Source of the DNA: T3SED10-260 sp035363255 | GTDB taxonomy: Bacteria; Caldisericota; Caldisericia; UBA6126 | Direction of reading: 5' to 3' | Length of the DNA stretch: 54,572 nucleotides | Assembly: GCA_035363255.1 (NCBI GenBank) | Contig: DAOSES010000017.1 | Span: 1 to 54,572, forward strand | Part shown: one piece after another, positions 31,220-39,371 of the stretch | How positions within the stretch are numbered: position 1 is the first letter of the stretch | How the letters are laid out: each line of letters starts with the position of its first letter | Notes under the pieces: model-generated | Seen by the model: only the letters and a program-made list of their open reading frames with translations | Databases searched by the model: none | What the model was told of the DNA's origin: nothing | Program-made: the position numbers and the translations under genes

Positions 31220-32765
31220 GGCGAGTGTAGGGCAGAACAAAGAAATCCGAGGCATCATCAAAATATACATTGGAAGGTAAGGGTAGAGACAAACTAAGAA
31301 GATTATTTTGAGCATTCCAGTTTAATGATATGGAATTGATTTGGTCAAAGAGGTTTTGTGTGTGCCCTGAAAAAACACTTAAAAAAAACTCCATAGCTTG
31401 AATCTTGTTGTGGGATGTTTCATCTAGCTGGTCTCCCAAAGCCTCAGAGATGGTCTGCAATATTGAAGGAACATCTTGATTGGGAAGAGCTTCGTCTCTA
31501 TCAAACGGATCAAGCTTTTGTAGAAGAAGACTAATCGAATTCTGCGTAACAGTGGTGTTTTGTTGGAGAGCTTCGTAGTAAGCAATGAGCCTGTCTTGAA
31601 AAGAAAGGACAGCCGACTCAGTCGAGGAAGGAGAAAAAAAATCACGCAGATTCAAGGAGGGTGAAAGTTCTTCTTTCATGGTGTTGTGATGGGATGTACT
31701 GATTCCTTTGCTTTCAGCAATATCTTGAACATATTCACCGAGTTGGTACTGGGCATTCAATAAGGTGGTAAATGACGGGATAGAATATTGCACAGTGGAA
31801 AAACCCAAGCGAAAAGCATCCATATCAACAGTAGTTTGAAACCACTGCTGATAGTCGTTGATCATGCTTTCCCAAAGGGAAGTCAGATTGGCTCTCTTGG
31901 CGGGGTCCATAGGAAGAGCGATGAGTTTCATGCTATTTAAACGAAGAGCATTGGCTTGATTAAGATTTTCGAGACTTAAACTTTGTTGATCAAAGCACTC
32001 TTTTAGGGTGAGGATTGTTTCTGGGTTAGGGTTGCTAAAATCAATCAGGGAAGTATAACTCGCATTGACCATTTTCCCTTTACGTTCAATCGATGCATAA
32101 GGAAAGGCATTTAAAAAAAAGAAACGAGGAGCAGGCATGTCGGAAATCTGGATAAATCCATGTACTGGTTGATTTAATGGGTCATCACTCCACAAAAAAC
32201 TATCAGGAAGCACTACCTGTTCAAGCTCTTGAAACAAACCCCCATAAAGGCTTTGATTGTCGAGATTGTTTCTCCGAGCAGCATGCAGTGATGACAAATG
32301 CATTAAAGCCCTTGCTTCGGCTTCGAAGGTTGGCGGTAAAAGATTGGGATTTTGGGGTGTATTGCTGATGGAAATAATAAGATCGGTATAAGTGGTGAGG
32401 AGAGTATTAAAATCAGAAGACGAAAGATAGGTAGATAGTGTATCATAGCCAGGAGCTTTGGCTTTCATCACCGCTGCGGCTTCATTGAGAATGTCCAGCG
32501 TAATGCTAAGTTTGGCAGACAAAATGACGTACTCGTTGCACAAAGAAGCTTGCTCAATGGCCGAAGCTTGAGCAGGATATGCTGCTGCGGCTGAAAGACA
32601 TGAACTGTCAGCAAGTTGTCTAAACCGAATTCTTGTGACTACTCCTTGTCCAATTTGTAGGGAAATCAAACCTACTGTCACCATTAATAACAAAAGAACT
32701 GAGAACAAGACTGTAGCTTGTGCCTTTTCTTCGTTTTTAAAGGTCTTTATCATATCTTTTTTCAT
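31206..32765 (-). CDS. TadG-like pilus-associated membrane protein
   Basis: 519 aa from ATG 32765; the frame extends further upstream, but a promoter lies there and homology begins here. The N-terminus has NEEKAQATVLFSVLLLLMVT, a TadE/TadG-type signal with one helix, then RFRQLADSSCLSAAAAYPAQ, the conserved segment after the helix in TadG-like (PF13400-type) proteins. The rest, about 430 residues, is a helical extracytoplasmic region of no recognised family. Position +5 of the signal is Leu rather than Glu, so prepilin cleavage is doubtful. It is 13 kb from the main Tad locus and heads a run with a lipoprotein, nifS, nifU and ferredoxin. Confidence 0.7.
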   Translation of the reverse strand: MKKDMIKTFKNEEKAQATVLFSVLLLLMVTVGLISLQIGQGVVTRIRFRQLADSSCLSAAAAYPAQASAIEQASLCNEYVILSAKLSITLDILNEAAAVMKAKAPGYDTLSTYLSSSDFNTLLTTYTDLIISISNTPQNPNLLPPTFEAEARALMHLSSLHAARRNNLDNQSLYGGLFQELEQVVLPDSFLWSDDPLNQPVHGFIQISDMPAPRFFFLNAFPYASIERKGKMVNASYTSLIDFSNPNPETILTLKECFDQQSLSLENLNQANALRLNSMKLIALPMDPAKRANLTSLWESMINDYQQWFQTTVDMDAFRLGFSTVQYSIPSFTTLLNAQYQLGEYVQDIAESKGISTSHHNTMKEELSPSLNLRDFFSPSSTESAVLSFQDRLIAYYEALQQNTTVTQNSISLLLQKLDPFDRDEALPNQDVPSILQTISEALGDQLDETSHNKIQAMEFFLSVFSGHTQNLFDQINSISLNWNAQNNLLSLSLPLPSNVYFDDASDFFVLPYTRLESN

Positions 32766-32775
32766 AGTGAAGAAT

Positions 32776-32803
32776 ATAATAAACTGTTTCATTGCATTTT
32801 CAA
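32776..32803 (-). promoter_or_regulatory. Promoter of the TadG-like gene, very short leader
   Basis: TTGAAA (32798-32803) and TATTAT (32776-32781) are 16 bases apart on the minus strand. Transcription would begin about four bases before the ATG at 32765, and no ribosome site is visible there. Confidence 0.45.
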
Positions 32804-32843
32804 TGATTTTCTTTATGAAAGGTGTTTTTTTTGCTTTCCTTAT

Positions 32844-32871
32844 TTGCTTCAATTGGCATTATTCATATAAT
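32844..32871 (+). promoter_or_regulatory. Promoter of the transketolase-N/gcvT operon
   Basis: TTGCTT (32844-32849) and a perfect TATAAT (32866-32871) are 16 bases apart on the plus strand. The start would be near 32878, about 33 bases before the coding region, which begins just after GTGAGGTGG. Confidence 0.6.
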
Positions 32872-32910
32872 CCTTAGTGATACTGTTTATTATGAATAAA
32901 AGTAAGTGAG

Positions 32911-33843
32911 GTGGCCATGGAAGCTTTGGAAAGAAAAGAAAAAGCATTGTCCCTCTTAAAAGAGCATGCTCCTAATTTTCAGACCTATACCCAATATCCC
33001 TTCGACGCTGATCAGACCTATCTTCATCAATTCTCCGCGCAAATTAAAAAAGACATTATCATAAGTACTTTTTCAGCAGGATCAGGTCACCCAGGAGGGT
33101 CCCTTTCCTCGGTAGAAATGATGAGCACTCTTTACACAAAACATCTCCGTCATCGCCCTCAAGAGCCCAAATGGGAAGGTCGTGACTTTGTATTGTTTTC
33201 CAAAGGCCATGTGAGTCCTTTGCTCTACTCATTATTCGTCGAAACCGGCTATTACGATCGATCACTTCTTGCATCTTTTCGCACCTTGGGCTGCCCTTTC
33301 CAGGGTCATCCTGCTTCATCCAGGCTCGATGCAGTTGAAGTAAGCTCAGGATCGCTCGGTCAAGGCCTGTCTGTTGGGGTAGGTCTCGCTTTGGGCCTTA
33401 AAACCCAAAATCGTTCCAACCGAGTTTACGTACTTTGCGGAGATGGGGAGTCCCAGGAGGGACAAATTTGGGAAGCCATCATGGCTGCAGCTCATTACCG
33501 CCTTGACAACCTTACCCTGTTTTTTGATTACAACAACCTTGAAATTGATGGCTGGGTGGAAGATGTCATGGGTATTGCCCCAGTTAAAGACAAATTCAAA
33601 GCTTTCAACTGGATTCCTTTTGAAATCGATGGTCACAACTTTTCTGAAGTTGACCAGGCTATTGATGCAGCCAAAAAACAAAAAGACAGACCCAGCGTAA
33701 TTATTGGGAAAACTATCAAAGGCAAAGGGATTTCGTTCATGGAAAATCAAGCTGATTGGCATGGTAAGGCCCCCAACCTTGAGCAAGCCCTCGCTGGACT
33801 AAACGAAATAAATCAAGCTTTACTAGCTTCACAAGGAGAATGA
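32911..33843 (+). CDS. tktA: Transketolase, N-terminal subunit
   Basis: 310 aa from GTG 32911; ATG 32917 in the same frame is equally possible. It is the thiamine-diphosphate/Mg2+ half of transketolase: SAGSGHPGGSLSSVEMM, FSKGHVSPLLY, SSGSLGQGLSVGVGLAL, then the ThDP motif GDGESQEGQIWEAIMAAA ending in YNNLEIDG, and KTIKGKG with ADWHGKAP. About 25 residues precede the usual start of the family. Its partner half is at 22174-23124 in a different operon. The gene is followed after six bases by gcvT. Confidence 0.92.
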   Translation: MAMEALERKEKALSLLKEHAPNFQTYTQYPFDADQTYLHQFSAQIKKDIIISTFSAGSGHPGGSLSSVEMMSTLYTKHLRHRPQEPKWEGRDFVLFSKGHVSPLLYSLFVETGYYDRSLLASFRTLGCPFQGHPASSRLDAVEVSSGSLGQGLSVGVGLALGLKTQNRSNRVYVLCGDGESQEGQIWEAIMAAAHYRLDNLTLFFDYNNLEIDGWVEDVMGIAPVKDKFKAFNWIPFEIDGHNFSEVDQAIDAAKKQKDRPSVIIGKTIKGKGISFMENQADWHGKAPNLEQALAGLNEINQALLASQGE

Positions 33844-33849
33844 ATCGCA

Positions 33850-34971
33850 ATGAGTGAGTTAAAAAAAACACCTTTATATTACAAACACCAGGAATTGGGA
33901 GCAAACATCGTTCCTTTTGCTGGTTTTGAAATGCCTTTGGTGTATAGCTCCATGATCGAAGAACATCAAAGTGTGCGAATACACGCAGGACTATTTGATG
34001 TTTCTCATATGGGTGAAATAGAAATCACAGGAAAAGACGCTCTTGCTTTTACCAACTACCTCATCACCCACCGCACCACCGATATGCAGGACGGAGATAT
34101 TCGATACTCTCCCCTGTGCTACTCTCATGGAGGACAGGTGGATGATCTTTTAGCCTATCGCATGAATTCAGAAAAAATGATGTTGGTAGTCAACGCATCC
34201 AATGTTGATAAAGATTTTGCTCATATCCAACAAATACGTAAAGATCGCATGGATCTTGATGTCACTATCACCAACGTATCAGATGCCTATGGTCAAATAG
34301 CACTTCAAGGTCCAAAAGCTGAAAGCTTTCTTCAGGCTCTTACTGAATTTGATCTTTCAGAGTTAAAAGTCTTTAAATTTGCAGAAATTACCATCCAAAA
34401 CGTCAAAACCATCACTTCCCGTACAGGATATACCGGAGAAGACGGATTTGAAATTCTTGCCCAAGGGGAAGATATTGTAGCAATATGGACACAACTGCTG
34501 AAACGCTGGGAAGAGCACGGCTTAAAACCTTGTGGTCTTGGATCCAGAGACACTCTTCGCTTTGAGGCCTGCTTATGGTTATACGGAAACGACATCGATG
34601 AAACCATAAATCCGCTTGAAGCTGGGCAGACTTTTGCTGTCAAGCTTGATAAAGATTTTGTGGGTAGAGATGCCATTCAAGCCCAAAAAGATCAAGGCTT
34701 AAAACGCACCTTTTGTGCCCTATTAATGGACAACAAACAAATCCCAAGACATGGCATGAAGATACTTCACGAAGGCAAAGAAGTTGGCTTTGTTACCTCA
34801 GGTACCTACTGCCCAGCAATACAAAAAGCAGCTTGTCTCGCATACGTCCCCCCTCAGTTAAATCAATTGGGGCAAAGCTTGAGTATAGATATTCGAGGAA
34901 AAGAACAAAGTGCTGTAGTTGTCTCTAAGCCCTTTTACAAGGGTACTGCAGGACGTAAAGATCGTCGATAA
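33850..34971 (+). CDS. gcvT: Glycine cleavage system aminomethyltransferase (T protein)
   Basis: 373 aa from ATG 33850 behind AAGGAG. Family landmarks are GLFDVSHMGEIEITG, ALQGPKAESFLQ, RTGYTGEDGFEI and LEAGQTFAVKLDKDFVGRDA. It transfers the aminomethyl carbon from lipoylated H protein to tetrahydrofolate, releasing ammonia. The H, P1 and P2 protein genes that normally follow are not in this window; an aminotransferase follows instead. Either they lie elsewhere or this copy serves another folate-linked role. The conserved core is intact and the length is normal. Confidence 0.92.
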   Translation: MSELKKTPLYYKHQELGANIVPFAGFEMPLVYSSMIEEHQSVRIHAGLFDVSHMGEIEITGKDALAFTNYLITHRTTDMQDGDIRYSPLCYSHGGQVDDLLAYRMNSEKMMLVVNASNVDKDFAHIQQIRKDRMDLDVTITNVSDAYGQIALQGPKAESFLQALTEFDLSELKVFKFAEITIQNVKTITSRTGYTGEDGFEILAQGEDIVAIWTQLLKRWEEHGLKPCGLGSRDTLRFEACLWLYGNDIDETINPLEAGQTFAVKLDKDFVGRDAIQAQKDQGLKRTFCALLMDNKQIPRHGMKILHEGKEVGFVTSGTYCPAIQKAACLAYVPPQLNQLGQSLSIDIRGKEQSAVVVSKPFYKGTAGRKDRR

Positions 34972-35002
34972 ATGTTTTACAATATTTTAAAGGAGCATCA
35001 AA

Positions 35003-36196
35003 ATGAAAATTTCAGTTAGGGCACAAAATTGTACTGCTGAAGGAGCCTTCGAAGTTTTAGCCAAAGCAAAGGCATTGGAAAGAGAACAGGGAATCAAGGT
35101 GATACACCTTGAGATTGGTGAGCCCGATTTTCCGACTCCAGCAGCAGTCATAGCTTCGTGCAAAAACGCCTTAGATCAAGGTCACACCCACTACACTCCT
35201 GCCGCAGGTATTCCAGAGCTGAGAGAGGCCGTCGCCAAATACCTCAACCTCCACCGTGGTGCAGACTACGAGCCTGCTGACGTTCTTATCAGCACGGGAG
35301 GGAAACTTCTTATTTTTGCCACATGCATGACTTTTCTTGAGGAAGGCGATGAAGCAATATATCCCGATCCTGGCTACCCTCCCTACCGTTCAGCTATTCG
35401 TTTGGCTGGAGGGCACCCAGTGCCTCTTCCTTTGCTTGAAGAAGACGATTATCGCGTAGATATTGACCGCTTATCAAAACTCATCACTCCCAAAACTCGC
35501 CTAATTATATTAAACTCACCCCAAAACCCCACAGGAGGAGTTTTGCATAGAGCTGATCTTGAAAAAATTGCTGAAGTAGTAAAAGGCTCTAATGCAGTGG
35601 TGTTTTCAGACGAAATCTATTCTCACCTCATCTACGACAAAGAAGTGCCTCATGTTTCGATTGCCACCCTCCCAGGCATGAAAGAACGCACTGTTTTAAT
35701 GGACGGCATGTCCAAAACCTATGCCATGACCGGATGGCGTCTTGCCTACGCTACCGTACCCAGAGAGTTTTTCTCTCCCATGCAAAAAATTATCAACAAC
35801 ACAGTCTCATGTACCCCCACCTTTGTTCAATATGCAGGCATTGATGCTCTCCTTGGAGACAACCCCGAAGTGGCTATGATGAAGGAAAAATTTGCCAAAC
35901 GTCGTCTTCTCATGGTAAAACTTGCCAACCAAATCCCAGGCTTTCATGCAAGAGAACCCCTTGGAGCTTTTTATCTATTTGTAAATGTAAAAGAAATACT
36001 AAACAAATACCAACTTACCTCCAAAGCCTTTGCAGACCACCTCCTTTATCAAGCTGGAGTAGCCATTTTGGGAGGTAGTGCCTTTGGAGACACTGGCGAA
36101 GGTTATATTCGTTTTTCTTATGCCAACTCAAGCCCAAACATTGAAGAGGCTATGGACCGCATTCATAAAATTGTAGTTAAGGATTTTCCACTTTAG
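35003..36196 (+). CDS. Class I aminotransferase (aspartate aminotransferase-like)
   Basis: 397 aa from ATG 35003 behind AAAGGAG. It is a PLP fold-type I enzyme of the Ib (AspB-like) group: LEIGEPDFPTPAAVI at the start, NSPQNPTGG, FSDEIYSHLIYD, the PLP lysine in DGMSKTYAMTGWRLAY, and a terminal arginine segment GEGYIRFSYA. It moves amino groups between an amino acid and a 2-oxoacid; aspartate or alanine are likely but not proven. It is co-directional with gcvT (31 bases) and followed by a 52-residue membrane protein. Confidence 0.9.
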   Translation: MKISVRAQNCTAEGAFEVLAKAKALEREQGIKVIHLEIGEPDFPTPAAVIASCKNALDQGHTHYTPAAGIPELREAVAKYLNLHRGADYEPADVLISTGGKLLIFATCMTFLEEGDEAIYPDPGYPPYRSAIRLAGGHPVPLPLLEEDDYRVDIDRLSKLITPKTRLIILNSPQNPTGGVLHRADLEKIAEVVKGSNAVVFSDEIYSHLIYDKEVPHVSIATLPGMKERTVLMDGMSKTYAMTGWRLAYATVPREFFSPMQKIINNTVSCTPTFVQYAGIDALLGDNPEVAMMKEKFAKRRLLMVKLANQIPGFHAREPLGAFYLFVNVKEILNKYQLTSKAFADHLLYQAGVAILGGSAFGDTGEGYIRFSYANSSPNIEEAMDRIHKIVVKDFPL

Positions 36197-36223
36197 GCTC
36201 TAATTATTATAGGAGGATATATA

Positions 36224-36382
36224 GTGTTAAAAGATTGGTCAAAAGTTGTTCTTGCGATTTGGTTGATTCTTTTTTCTCTTGGGCATTTGGATACCTTTGC
36301 AATTAATCCAGTGATGCTGGCAGTGGTAGCCACCATTTATTTTGTCCTGATTTTCCTATCATTGCTTGAAAAAAAGAAGTAA
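36224..36382 (+). CDS. Small two-helix membrane protein of unknown function
   Basis: 52 aa, translated by hand from GTG 36224, which follows AGGAGG by seven bases. Two hydrophobic helices (about residues 8-21 and 30-48) are joined by HLDTFAINP, and the protein ends in EKKK, suggesting both termini are cytoplasmic. The strong ribosome site, sensible topology and the terminator right after it argue for a real gene. I do not recognise a family. It is co-directional with the aminotransferase, 27 bases downstream. Confidence 0.7.
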   Translation: MLKDWSKVVLAIWLILFSLGHLDTFAINPVMLAVVATIYFVLIFLSLLEKKK

Positions 36383-36391
36383 GTTTTTCTG

Positions 36392-36455
36392 AAACAATAA
36401 AAAAAAGACCATTCTACCTATTTGTTTAGGTAGAATGGTCTTTTTTTTATTGTTT
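36392..36455. terminator. Bidirectional terminator, perfect 29-bp inverted repeat
   Basis: Bases 36392-36420 and 36427-36455 are exact reverse complements around a 6-base loop. The core is GACCATTCTACCTA with its complement, flanked by A8 on one side and T8 on the other. It ends the plus-strand transketolase-N/gcvT run and, on the minus strand, the tRNA-Ser transcript 47 bases away. Confidence 0.92.
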
Positions 36456-36500
36456 ATTGTTTGTTCTTTATCAAAACTTGTAATTGAAACCGTCAAATTT

Positions 36501-36593
<93 letters not shown>

Positions 36594-36645
36594 ATAAATA
36601 AGACCGATATAATAAGTTACCTTAAATGAAACTCATGTCAAGGAG

Positions 36646-37029
36646 TTAAGATGAAATATAGGTTTTAGGAGCCATATCCCATAGTGTTTCTAAATCATAC
36701 CGCTTTCTTTCATCGGGATGAAAGATATGAAGCACCACGTCTCCAAAATCCAGTACTATCCAGGTTGCTTCGGTGTTCCATGGGTAAAACAATGGTTTCC
36801 ATCGGTGTTCTTTCATTTTTTCGATCACACTTTGCACTATAGCATTGCCAAGCATAGTATTGTCGGTGGAACAAAGAATGAAGTAATCAGTGATCGAGGT
36901 TAATTCACTCATCTTCATTAGTGTTATATCTTCTGCTTTAAGTTCTTTCAACAATTCAACAATGATTTCTTTTTTTTCTTCTGTCATTTTTGTTTCTTTA
37001 AGTTGTTTTGAATCAATCGTTGGTATCAT
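36646..37029 (-). CDS. rsfS: Ribosomal silencing factor RsfS
   Basis: 127 aa from ATG 37029, preceded by AAGGAGG though 13 bases away; ATG 36987 is the alternative and would remove 14 residues. The family core is present: LKAEDITLMKMSELTSITDYFILCS, then WIVLDFGDVVLHIFHPDERKRYDLETLW. RsfS binds ribosomal protein L14 and blocks joining of the 50S and 30S subunits when nutrients are scarce. It overlaps nadD by 17 bases, the usual obg-nadD-rsfS order. Confidence 0.93.
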   Translation of the reverse strand: MIPTIDSKQLKETKMTEEKKEIIVELLKELKAEDITLMKMSELTSITDYFILCSTDNTMLGNAIVQSVIEKMKEHRWKPLFYPWNTEATWIVLDFGDVVLHIFHPDERKRYDLETLWDMAPKTYISS

Positions 37030-37678
37030 GCAATAAATCAAACCTCCTTTCTTGTGAATATAAACCATACTTTCGTACATATTCTTCCACAGGAGTGGTA
37101 ACAAGGTAACGAATGGACTTCCCTTGCCTGATATAGTCTCGAATTAGCCTGGAAGATATTTCAAGCAAAGGCATTTGCATAATATGTATTTTAGATCTTG
37201 CTTCGGGCCAATCGGCGATAGATTTTTGGAATTCTGAAAAAGAAAAGTGAGGTCGAGAGCCTGCTATAAACTGTGCCAATGATAAGAGTTCTTCTGATTC
37301 TTTCCAGTTAAAAATATCTATCACAGCATCAGCACCAGTGATAAAATACAACTCATACTTGTCGGGTGAATATATCTTTCGAAAAGCACGAAGAGAATTG
37401 ATGGTATAGCTGGGTTGAGTGTTTTCAGCTTCATACCTGGATAGGAAGAAAAATGGATTGGGATTGATAGCCAAAGAAGTCATTTCTATACGATGTTTTG
37501 GAGAGACTGGCATTTCTTCTTTGGGATATCCTGGCAAGCCTGTAGGAAGAAAGATGACCGAATCTAATTGAAAACAAACTCTTGCCTGCTCTGCAAGAAA
37601 GAGATGTCCCATGTGGATAGGATTAAAAGAACCCCCCATGATACCAATATTAATTTTTTTTTCTTGAATTAGGTCCAT
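37013..37678 (-). CDS. nadD: Nicotinate-nucleotide adenylyltransferase
   Basis: 221 aa. The nucleotidyltransferase signature GGSFNPIHMGH (residues 15-25) and the C-terminal LLEISSRLIRDYI, the ISSTxIR-type motif, are both intact. It joins ATP and nicotinate mononucleotide to give deamido-NAD in NAD synthesis. It overlaps obg by 10 bases at its start and rsfS by 17 at its end. Length and motifs are ordinary. Confidence 0.95.
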   Translation of the reverse strand: MDLIQEKKINIGIMGGSFNPIHMGHLFLAEQARVCFQLDSVIFLPTGLPGYPKEEMPVSPKHRIEMTSLAINPNPFFFLSRYEAENTQPSYTINSLRAFRKIYSPDKYELYFITGADAVIDIFNWKESEELLSLAQFIAGSRPHFSFSEFQKSIADWPEARSKIHIMQMPLLEISSRLIRDYIRQGKSIRYLVTTPVEEYVRKYGLYSQERRFDLLHDTND

Positions 37679-38976
37679 ATCATACGCTTTCCTGCTATTT
37701 CAACAGAATCACCTTCATTTACTCCATGCTTTGAGAGGATTTTTTCGAGTTGAAGCTTTTTAAACATACGACTTATATATCGCAAAGATCCAGGGTGGTG
37801 CAAATCACTTGCAGCGACAATGCGTTCAAGATCCTGGCAATGAACACGATAAAGTTTTTCTGCCAATTGCTCAATTCGGATTGCTTTATCTTCCAGGGTG
37901 TAAAGGGTAAAGCTACGTGTTTCCGACGGGAGGGAGGGAATATGATCCAAACTTTCGCTGATGTAGTTCATCAAACTATCAATGTTGATGGATTCTTTGC
38001 CTGATATAAAAAAATAGGGCAAAGCAAGCATTTTGAAATACTCTTCCATCAGGTTTTGATTTTCTTTGCCCTGAATCGTGTCAATTTTGTTGCCACAAAT
38101 GATCCAGGATTTTTCTTTTAAATGCTCGTTATAAAAACATACTTCTTGGAAAAGAGTCTCCAATTGCTTTTTGGCATGAGCGATGTCTTGGTCCAGATCA
38201 ACCATAAACATGAGCATCCTGCATCGTTCGATGTGCTTTAAAAAGCGTATTCCAAGACCCTTTCCCTGAGATGCTCCTTCAATAATTCCAGGGATATCAG
38301 CAACGGTAAAAGGCTTTTTGAAAGGAATAAAATGCTTGCCCAGTTGGGGCCTAAGAGTGGTAAAAGGATATGCTCCAATTTTGGGATCGGTTCGACTGAT
38401 CTTGCCGAGTAAAGTAGATTTACCGGCATTTGGAAAACCCACTAAACCAATATCTGCAAGTACCTTTAGCTCCAGGTACAAGGTTTTTTCCTCACCTTTT
38501 TCGCCCATTTCTGCTAGTCTTGGGGTTTGGTTGAGTGAATGGGCAAAGGATACATTTCCTTTACCCCCCCTTCCTCCTTTTGCGCACAAAAACTTGTCTC
38601 CATGCTTGTCTAGATCGCATAGAAAGGTATGTGGTGATAGAGCAATGATTTGATCTTCGCCAGGGGAGTTTTGCTGTAGCATCTGCTGAAAAACCATAGT
38701 TCCCAGGGGTACTTTAAGGTACAGATCATCGCCTGACTTACCAGTTCGATTGGCTCCCGAACCTGCTTTGCCATTTTCTGAACGAAACAATCGATTGTGG
38801 ACAAAATCTTGCAAAGTGTCCATGTTTTCATCGGCAATGAGGTAAACACTACCTCCTGTGCCTCCATGACCACCATCTGGACCTCCCCGAGCTATAAACT
38901 TCTCACGTCGAAAACTTATCACCCCGTCTCCACCGTTACCAGCTTTGACAGTTATCACTACTTCATCAATAAACAC
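37669..38976 (-). CDS. obgE: GTPase Obg
   Basis: 435 aa from GTG 38976 with GAGGTG four bases upstream. It has three domains: a glycine-rich OBG fold (1-158, with VKAGNGGDGVISFRREK), the G domain (G1 GFPNAGKST at 180-188, G3 DIPGIIEGASQGKGLG, G4 NKID) and a C-terminal OCT domain (about 345-435), which not all Obg proteins have. It is a ribosome-associated GTPase in 50S assembly and stress signalling. A terminator-like hairpin at 38996-39024 separates it from rpmA upstream. Confidence 0.95.
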   Translation of the reverse strand: MFIDEVVITVKAGNGGDGVISFRREKFIARGGPDGGHGGTGGSVYLIADENMDTLQDFVHNRLFRSENGKAGSGANRTGKSGDDLYLKVPLGTMVFQQMLQQNSPGEDQIIALSPHTFLCDLDKHGDKFLCAKGGRGGKGNVSFAHSLNQTPRLAEMGEKGEEKTLYLELKVLADIGLVGFPNAGKSTLLGKISRTDPKIGAYPFTTLRPQLGKHFIPFKKPFTVADIPGIIEGASQGKGLGIRFLKHIERCRMLMFMVDLDQDIAHAKKQLETLFQEVCFYNEHLKEKSWIICGNKIDTIQGKENQNLMEEYFKMLALPYFFISGKESINIDSLMNYISESLDHIPSLPSETRSFTLYTLEDKAIRIEQLAEKLYRVHCQDLERIVAASDLHHPGSLRYISRMFKKLQLEKILSKHGVNEGDSVEIAGKRMIWT

Positions 38977-38995
38977 ATATCACCTCAAGAGATGC

Positions 38996-39024
38996 AAAAA
39001 CCCCCCGCCATAAACGGCAGGGGG
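38996..39024 (-). terminator. Terminator or attenuator between rpmA and obg
   Basis: On the minus strand CCCCCTGCC (39016-39024) pairs with GGCGGGGGG (39001-39009) through one G-T wobble, with a 6-base loop and a T-run (38996-39000). It lies 30 bases after the rpmA stop and 20 bases before the obg start, so it would end rpmA transcripts unless read through. Confidence 0.8.
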
Positions 39025-39053
39025 CTATGTTGATATCAAGGATAAGGTTTACC

Positions 39054-39296
39054 TTATACAATGGATACTTTTTTCCTGTCTCTACCCAAGCGCTCAAACT
39101 TAACTTTTCCTTCAACCAAGGAAAAAATGGTGTAATCCCTTCCCATACCGGCGTTTGTGCCTGGTTTGATGGTAGCTCCACGTTGTCTGATTATAATGCC
39201 TCCAGCTTTCACCATCTGTCCATCATACAATTTTACGCCCAGATATTTGGGGTTGGAATCTCTTCCATTAATTCCGGAGCTTTTTTTCCTTCCCAT
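39054..39296 (-). CDS. rpmA: 50S ribosomal protein L27
   Basis: 80 aa from ATG 39296 behind GAGGTG. It has the L27 core NGRDSNPKYLGVKLYDGQ, RQRGATIKPGTNAGMGRDYT and FERLGRDRKKVS. The N-terminus MGRKKSSG begins directly, without the cleavable Prp-processed extension found in many Firmicutes. Its usual partner rplU (L21) is not next to it; the upstream gene is a secreted protein on the same strand. Confidence 0.95.
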   Translation of the reverse strand: MGRKKSSGINGRDSNPKYLGVKLYDGQMVKAGGIIIRQRGATIKPGTNAGMGRDYTIFSLVEGKVKFERLGRDRKKVSIV

Positions 39297-39371
39297 TATT
39301 CACCTCAATACACAAAATAACTAAAAAGACAATGATGTATTTTATCAAAAGCCGAAGGAATTACAAGCACC

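Noticed and set aside
36594..36645. Dedicated promoter for tRNA-Ser
   Set aside because: TTGACA is present on the minus strand, but the nearest -10-like box is about 21 bases away, too far for confidence.
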